Shown here in pieces: positions 58,184 to 64,000 of a stretch of 64,000 nucleotides of DNA. The first letter of the stretch is position 1; every line of letters starts with the position of its first letter. A program made the position numbers and the translations under genes. The notes under the pieces were generated by a model. It searched no databases. It worked only from the letters and a program-made list of their open reading frames with translations, and was not told the origin of the DNA. Source of the stretch: Whalleya microplaca (Eukaryota > Ascomycota > Sordariomycetes > Xylariales > Xylariaceae); contig MU385736.1 in the NCBI GenBank assembly GCA_022497155.1, forward strand, positions 248,001-312,000, in the 5' to 3' direction.

Positions 58184-58813
58184 TTAAGTCTGTTTTCGGT
58201 TGCTAGTGTTCGGGTTCTTAGCCTGATCCCTCCCCATCATATAATGCTTGCTTTTGGGAAGATCCAATGAGATCTGCCTTTGGGGGTTCGGCTTATCCGG
58301 AGCTGATTCCTGGGGCTTCTCGATCTCATTTTTGAGGCCTCTAAGAGGACTTTTTGGCGGTATCTCCGGTGGAATATCAACAGTCCCAGCTAGGCCTGGC
58401 CGTTTTAGATTCCGTAGATAGCTTTTCTTTGGAATTGGTGGGGCTTGTGAGGGTTCTTCTACATTTTCCAGCCATGAAAAAACATATTGTATCAAGAGGT
58501 CGTCTTTTGACTCAATATTAGAGTCTGAACGGACGCATTCAGCGAGCATTGTCGTGTGTGGAACCATGCTGCCTTTGTGTAATGGTCTCTGACAGGGAGA
58601 AGGTAAATTAGATGAGGTGTCCTCTTTGGGAAGGGGGATAAGTATATATGGAATAAAGCGTTCCGGTAAACATGCGGTAGCAATTGTTCCTTTATCATAG
58701 TTGAAAGAGATTGAGCCTCCATGACTGCGTAGTTCTCTTTTCGAGGTGATCTGTCTGTACACGATCTCTTTGTGACGTGTGCGGGAGTGTGACAACAACG
58801 AAACCACAAACAT
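58184..58813 (-). CDS. Hypothetical protein, Pro/Lys-rich C-terminal half
   Basis: Not recognised. An open frame of 209 residues. The first half has mixed composition (RTRHKEIVYRQITSKRELR, then FIPYILIPLPKED). The second half is rich in Pro, Lys and Ser (PPIPKKSYLRNLKRPG, PPEIPPKSPLRGLKNE) and probably disordered, with SH3-ligand-like PxxP runs. No signal peptide, membrane segment or known domain is seen. It may be an exon of a larger gene. The start is taken at the first Met. Confidence 0.4.
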   Translation of the reverse strand: MFVVSLLSHSRTRHKEIVYRQITSKRELRSHGGSISFNYDKGTIATACLPERFIPYILIPLPKEDTSSNLPSPCQRPLHKGSMVPHTTMLAECVRSDSNIESKDDLLIQYVFSWLENVEEPSQAPPIPKKSYLRNLKRPGLAGTVDIPPEIPPKSPLRGLKNEIEKPQESAPDKPNPQRQISLDLPKSKHYMMGRDQAKNPNTSNRKQT

Positions 58814-59799
58814 GGGCTATGTCTGTAAACATTGTTTTCTATCTATTGTATATGCGCGTTCTGTTAGCTAGGATTCATGGCTTACTCAGATGGCCCAGTC
58901 AGCATAACCTTTGGTCTTATCTGCCACAGGCCATGAAAGCTCGGTATCACCGACCTTAATAGCAACTACTGATAATAGCTTATATAGATAATCGTGTTTG
59001 ATGACGCCACAACTGAGTAATATAGATCATTATCTATTTCTTAAAACCACGCCTATCATAGTACCAGGTGGATGAGTAGCTAAAGACGATCTTCATTACT
59101 GATAGCAAATTGTAGAGGCCGCATAACCCTTACACGATGTGTGAAGCTACATGAAACTCTATTATCTAACGATGAAAGTTCATGTCCCAAACTAATGTGC
59201 GTAGCTAATAGAAATATATTTGACTCGAACACATAATATAAACAAGCATAAAGCCAGCCAACCCCCTTTAATTAAAGGACAGCATAGGTAACACTGAAAA
59301 GTTCATCCTCTGATTATCATGATCTCAGATGAGAATCGTTTCTATGAACTTATTACCGAATACTTCTTGAATTCTGAGGAGTGGTTTCGTGTATATACAA
59401 ATTAGTTCTATTTGATACCTATTTATTCTACCTGTAGCACGAACATAAAAATTATCAAGCTCATTCGCCTTCTCTATACATACTTCTGGTGTCTTTCCCG
59501 GGCGAGTTACCTTCTGCCACAAATTACTGATCAGGACAATGCAGAACACCATCTTCTAGCTTGTATATCTTGTTATTTGCATAACAATAGCCACGTTGTC
59601 TTTCTACTTGAACAATGATTCTTTCTCTTGAAACGTAACAATGCTATTGTTCATAATGAAGTTGTCCACTATTTAAAGTCTCTCAGCTCACACAAACCAT
59701 AGATTGAGATATCCAAGCATCGCTCTCTAGTATCAGACATCCAGTACTATTAGGCGACTCGCAAAACATTGATTAATCTTAGCATTTAAGATAGTAATC
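58814..59799. other. Intergenic, AT-rich
   Basis: About 1 kb, AT-rich. Short ORFs at 59325-59552 and 59412-59618 are not supported. Nothing recognised. Confidence 0.35.
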
Positions 59800-60459
59800 A
59801 TGGAAGCGATACACGGAAAGGACGTTTCTTACTCAGGGGAGGGCCTGAGTGCTGTGGTGACGGTGGACAGCAGTGGCTGGTCGACTAAGCAAGGTATGCT
59901 CCAGATCCTCAAATTTGAAGGTCGTCGTTCTCATGCACCTCCCCCCTTAAGCCTTCACATGAATGCCAATTTCATGGAAAGAAATATCCCTTTCATTGCT
60001 TGCAAGGTGGTGGCGACACCAGCATACGACTGTGGTCTTGGCTGTTTTGGCAATGCTAACAAAATAGTCGACACAGGAAAGCAGGAGTTGAGTGATTTAC
60101 AGTCAATCGATTGTCAAGGGGTAGCTACTTCCTTCGAACTCTTTGCCGGTGTGAAGGTTTGGGCCGACGATGATTGGATACATTTTCAGCGGCAGACTCA
60201 AAATGAACCAGAGATGCCAGGGGGTTGGATCGATCATCGGCCTTTAGTAGAGATTCGCAGATCCCAGGTCAACTTCTTCTCATCACTAGACGAGCTTGAG
60301 GCTGCTCGACCAAAGCAAGAAGACCTTGACAGCCAGAATAGTCCCAAGCCTGGTTCTACGTGGAAACTAAAGAACTTTGACAGCTGGATTGATGAAGCGG
60401 ATTTTGTGGAAGCAAATGCAAGTGCGCCTGCCGGGACACGCTACTATGGCTCACATTAA
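59800..60459 (+). CDS. Hypothetical protein, 219 residues
   Basis: Not recognised. A single-exon frame with a good ATG context (AATCATGG). The N-terminal 150 residues have ordinary globular composition with several Cys (YDCGLGCFGN) and Trp (GVKVWADDDWIHF, PGGWIDHRPLVEI). The C terminus is charged and loops back to WKLKNFDSWIDEADF. No signal peptide or membrane helix is seen. The length and composition suggest a real gene, probably lineage-specific. Confidence 0.55.
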   Translation: MEAIHGKDVSYSGEGLSAVVTVDSSGWSTKQGMLQILKFEGRRSHAPPPLSLHMNANFMERNIPFIACKVVATPAYDCGLGCFGNANKIVDTGKQELSDLQSIDCQGVATSFELFAGVKVWADDDWIHFQRQTQNEPEMPGGWIDHRPLVEIRRSQVNFFSSLDELEAARPKQEDLDSQNSPKPGSTWKLKNFDSWIDEADFVEANASAPAGTRYYGSH

Positions 60460-61507
60460 GCCTGTCGTTTGCATATGGAAATTTGAGAGTACATAAATAA
60501 GCAGGCAGGGATACCACAAGTACGGAGTAAGTCGTAAGTTGTGCGATAATAAAATCTGTAATAGACTATCGATACAAATACATGTATCAATAAAATTCAC
60601 ATTCAATAAATTTGATTAAATTTCCATTTGGCGTTGACAAGTTAGTCCCCATTTTGACTCTTGAAGAACTTATAGTAAATCTACGAATTAGAAAGTTCAG
60701 CATCTAAGATCGATATTAACCGTCAGCCATGAAAGGAATTGGGAAGTAATGCGACTTCGAGGCTTAGAATAGATGAATGCCATAAGCCCGGAATGTGACA
60801 ATGTGATACAATTATCAATGTTTCGTTCATTGGTGGGTTGACCGTGGGCATATAAAGATGTTTTTGCAACATATTTAATATAGTCTATCCTTTATATCAT
60901 GAACGATCCAAAGGCAGTCTCATTCGCCTTTGTCCCTCTCTCTGCACGCCGTCCCCCATCTATATATCGGTTTTAGGTACCAATCATTAATCACTACAGT
61001 GGTTATTCACTATAATTACAGCATTCCGTTCACTACGATCTAGGGCATTAAGCGATACTTTTATAGTTTTCAAAGCGCCAATTCAGCGATTTAAAGTTTA
61101 TAAATGGTAGTTGTGGAAGCTCGCCAACAAGTACTTAGCTATCACTGTAGGGGAAGGGGGTATGCTGAAGATATTGACATGAGATAAATACAATCTGTAA
61201 GTGGGACTTCTCGACGTAAGACTTCTCGACGTAAATGTTGCTCATTTCCAAGCACACCTCTCCCAATTATCTTCTGCAACCTCAATATATGTGCAATCTC
61301 CCAGAGTTCCTTACGAACCTAATATCAAGCGAACCTCCACGCGAACCTGCTCCTCTTCCTAAATATTCATGATTCCCAACCAGAAGCAGCTTCTGATTTC
61401 TCGCACGTCGACAAATATACCATGTTTCGCGGGGTTTGAAGCTCATGCAAGAGCAACCAGTGTCGAAACGATGCAGGAGACCCAGTCACCCCTAGATTCC
61501 ACCTGGA
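60460..61507. other. Intergenic between two hypothetical genes
   Basis: About 1 kb of AT-rich sequence with nothing recognised. A near-duplicate pair ACTTCTCGACGTAA occurs at 61205-61235. Confidence 0.35.
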
Positions 61508-62455
61508 TTACGGCTCCAGTTCCCCATATAGAGATTCTTCGTCAGTTGATATATATCCCGCATCAAGGTCCCACGAAGCAACGAGAAAAGGCGGCTCGTT
61601 GAGAGGCACTTCCGATAGTATGACTAGCCCCCCTCCCTCGCCACCGAGAGTGACTCGCATCCAGGGCGGTCCCGTCTTGCGGAAAGCTTCGTCTTCCAGT
61701 AATCTAATTATATCAGCCGCATACACGGCCTGCGAGATTCGTGTCGAACGCAGGTTCGCGCTCGGCGTACCCAGTGTAAAGTCATCTCGTCGCGTAAGGA
61801 ACGACTCGCCCGATTGGACAACTGCTTTCAGCTGCCTATGGTATTGGAGGAGTTCCTTGTACTCGGCCGCCTCAAAATCGTACGTTTCGAAGCGCAGTTG
61901 GTCGACCTGGATGGTCCACGTGTCCATGAATCTCTCTACCTCGATTACTGTCTTGTCTGCATCTCGAGGTCCAGACACAACAGCATCCACAACGCGATAT
62001 CGTAAATTTGCTTCTGCGGCGAAGTAGCGCGCGATGGCCAAATTAATGTTTTCGAGGCCTATCTCATTTAAAACAATATGATATAAAACTGACTTTTGGA
62101 ACTGTTGAGTAAGTCCGTAGTAGAATTTGGACAAATGGGCCATGTTAAGAAAATCTTCCGCATCGAAGTTTTCCATAATCGTCAGGATCATCTCACGGGG
62201 TAGGGCACCGAGAGTGCCACGATGGGGGTCGACTATCTTGGTATTTTCGTCATCTGTATTGCTGGCAACAATGCCGTCGTTGCTGTGCTTAGAAGGAGGC
62301 ATTTTCTCTGTTGACGTTTTCCTGTTTCCGGGAGCCGTTTGATCACTGTCTCCACTCGCCAGTCCCGGGCACTTTGAGGTATAATCGACCGTCATGTTGT
62401 CGGTTTTGGTTCTTAATCGAAGGTTGATGGCAGTAAAGGATTGAGTTACTCGCAT
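61508..62455 (-). CDS. F-box protein
   Basis: Protein of up to 315 residues, single exon. An F-box at about 82-118 (LGALPREMILTIMENFDAEDFLNMAHLSKFYY) predicts binding to Skp1 in an SCF ubiquitin ligase. The rest (ARYFAAEANLRYRVVDAVV, RFMDTWTIQVDQLRFETYDFE) has no recognised repeat; fungal F-box proteins of this kind often recognise unknown targets. The true start may be an internal Met (for example residue 21 or 52), since the first residues look unstructured. Confidence 0.75.
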   Translation of the reverse strand: MRVTQSFTAINLRLRTKTDNMTVDYTSKCPGLASGDSDQTAPGNRKTSTEKMPPSKHSNDGIVASNTDDENTKIVDPHRGTLGALPREMILTIMENFDAEDFLNMAHLSKFYYGLTQQFQKSVLYHIVLNEIGLENINLAIARYFAAEANLRYRVVDAVVSGPRDADKTVIEVERFMDTWTIQVDQLRFETYDFEAAEYKELLQYHRQLKAVVQSGESFLTRRDDFTLGTPSANLRSTRISQAVYAADIIRLLEDEAFRKTGPPWMRVTLGGEGGGLVILSEVPLNEPPFLVASWDLDAGYISTDEESLYGELEP

Positions 62456-64000
62456 ATGATTGTTGTATTGCGTAGTCGTATGGACGATGAGAAGTTCGGA
62501 AAGTTCTTAGAAGATAGAGCGGAGGCTGGGGTATCTTCAGGTTGGTGGAAACCTAGCTTCAGGATGGTTGGATGGCCATGGGGAGCAGCATCTATTTATG
62601 AAGGTAAAAATCATCGAGCGCTGACCTACCTGCGTCGTATGGGACATACATTTGAGTTCTGAAAACACATTCTACAAAGTGAAAAGGGGAACCAAGATAC
62701 TAGAAACCAGGAACCTTCATAGAATGGCGAGAGAGCTTTTCCTCTTCCAGCAGCGGCTATAGGACTAGGAGGTGATTTCGAGGCTAGAATACCAACTAAT
62801 ATGCTCCTAGTTGGTAAACGATGACGAGTATCCGAGGACTGTGGAAGTAGGTATCACTAGAACAAACACTGTCGCTGATTTCACCAGGATTAAATCTTAA
62901 AACACGGACGCTCGCTTATTTCTATTCCTTCGACGCTCACCTCAAGAGGGCGGCAGCGAGACGAAATTACCAAAGCCACCCTCGTTACAGTTGGGTTCGA
63001 GTTCGTGATCCCCTACAGTATGGACTATTGACCGCCCTAAGCATCTAGATCTTTAGATCAAACCAAGTAGTTGGCTGGCCTTGTACAGGCTGAACTCTGG
63101 ATCCCCATGTATGAATGACCTTACCATACAAGTTCCTCTGGAATGTGTGTAGATATCTGGATAGGGGTTAGCTACACAGGAGATATTTTCATCCCATCCA
63201 TATCATAAATACCATGATTCTGGATATGATCAGGGCCATACGGTGCCTGATACATCGCTATAAATGACCCCTAGAATTTTAAACCCGAGGCTTCAATGGA
63301 GATTGAGAGTGTTCAGATATTGAGGTTAATAGAATAGACTTCTGGGAATGTCTGTGTGTTAGTTCATTCGGGTAAACCCGCCATGCATGCACATCACAGC
63401 TGACATCTGTAAGGGATTCACAGGTTCCTCGCAATGAAATCCTCAAGCACATTCTATTCAAGAATGGAATATTGCCAAACAACAGGTTGCAGTGTAAAGC
63501 AAAAATTACTGTTTAGTATCTGTTCTATTCACAACCGTCAACTCCGAGTCGCAATTGCAAAAGCAAGATATCGTCAAGATTTTCTCTTCATCTGATTGGA
63601 TTTGAGGCGAGGCTAAGTACTACGCTAGGAAACCTAACTCTTAAGGTTAGGTGTATGTAATGAGGAAGATATTGTCTTGGGACAGGGTGTCGGGGTAAAG
63701 GAGGTGCCGCTTCATGCTTAACTGATCAGAAGTAATCAAGGCAACAAAAGAGTCACTTATAACGGCGATTGATCGAAAGGAAAGATGTGTCTATTGTCGG
63801 CGACGAGGCCGTCTGAGCTGTGTATGTTCTATCTGAGAGTAAAAAGAAAAAGACAAGCGATATATATGTGCTACGGCACACTAGCCCCATAACAATATCA
63901 GTACCTGTACTAATTACTAGCCTCTTAGTGTTCAATTTTTTGTCGGAATTGGAATAGAAATTCGCTTAGGCCCTAGAAGTTCGTTAATTCGGTATAATTC
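62456..64000. other. Intergenic to the window end
   Basis: About 1.5 kb with no convincing gene. ORFs at 62441-62662, 63279-63482 and 63753-63935 lack domains. A gene continuing past the window cannot be excluded. Confidence 0.35.

Overview
This is nuclear DNA from a filamentous ascomycete (Pezizomycotina). The grounds are genes split by many short introns of about 50-250 nt with GT-AG borders and CTAAC/CTGAC-like branch sites, fungal-only families (UstYa-like DUF3328 proteins, sedolisins, DHA1/DHA2 drug efflux carriers, a fungal bZIP protein), and a transposon relic whose decay looks like repeat-induced point mutation (RIP). A Sordariomycete, perhaps Xylariales, is possible but only a guess. 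All exon joins were worked out by hand from splice signals and reading frame, and no database search was run.

Layout. 0.3-7.3 kb: a short-chain dehydrogenase with an internal stop and probably a nested intron, a DHA2 efflux carrier with two frameshifts, and an intact P450; this looks like a decaying metabolic gene group. A 409-bp Tc1/mariner-type MITE lies at 7.8-8.2 kb. 9.5-20.7 kb: a GH16 glucanase, a DHA1 carrier, a bZIP protein and a DOMON-cytochrome b561 protein. 21.7-42 kb: the accessory heart of the window. 43-52 kb: ordinary housekeeping genes (BFR2/AATF, the Fe-S factor IND1, the splicing factor SPF30, a CSC1/OSCA-type channel). 54.8-62.5 kb: a Ras-like GTPase fused to an NLR/STAND-type N-terminal domain, two unrecognised ORFs and an F-box protein, separated by long empty stretches.

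The most interesting system is an apparently undescribed dikaritin-type RiPP (ribosomally made, post-translationally modified peptide) cluster at about 21.7-42 kb. Its precursor gene is on the minus strand (39564-38348, one intron). It encodes a signal peptide followed by 25 tandem copies of one peptide, SDADAATKYIAD, separated by Kex2-type Lys-Arg sites. Every copy is identical at the protein level while the DNA copies differ at many silent positions. The repeat frame contains no internal ATG, so simple ORF calls show only shadow frames. Around it are three UstYa-like oxidase genes, two sedolisin (S53) proteases and an OPT oligopeptide transporter. The three UstYa genes are each head-to-head with another cluster gene (a sedolisin, the OPT transporter, the precursor). 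The heptamer CTACGCC occurs in all three divergent promoters and in one of them forms a perfect 9-bp inverted repeat. A RIP-degraded Mutator-like element of 2,945 bp, with about 115-bp terminal inverted repeats and an 8-bp target duplication, sits inside the cluster.

Inferred pathway: the precursor enters the secretory pathway, a Kex2-like protease and trimming peptidases release the units, UstYa proteins oxidatively cross-link the Tyr-containing core, and OPT or MFS carriers move peptide products. I see no tyrosinase or methyltransferase gene in the window.
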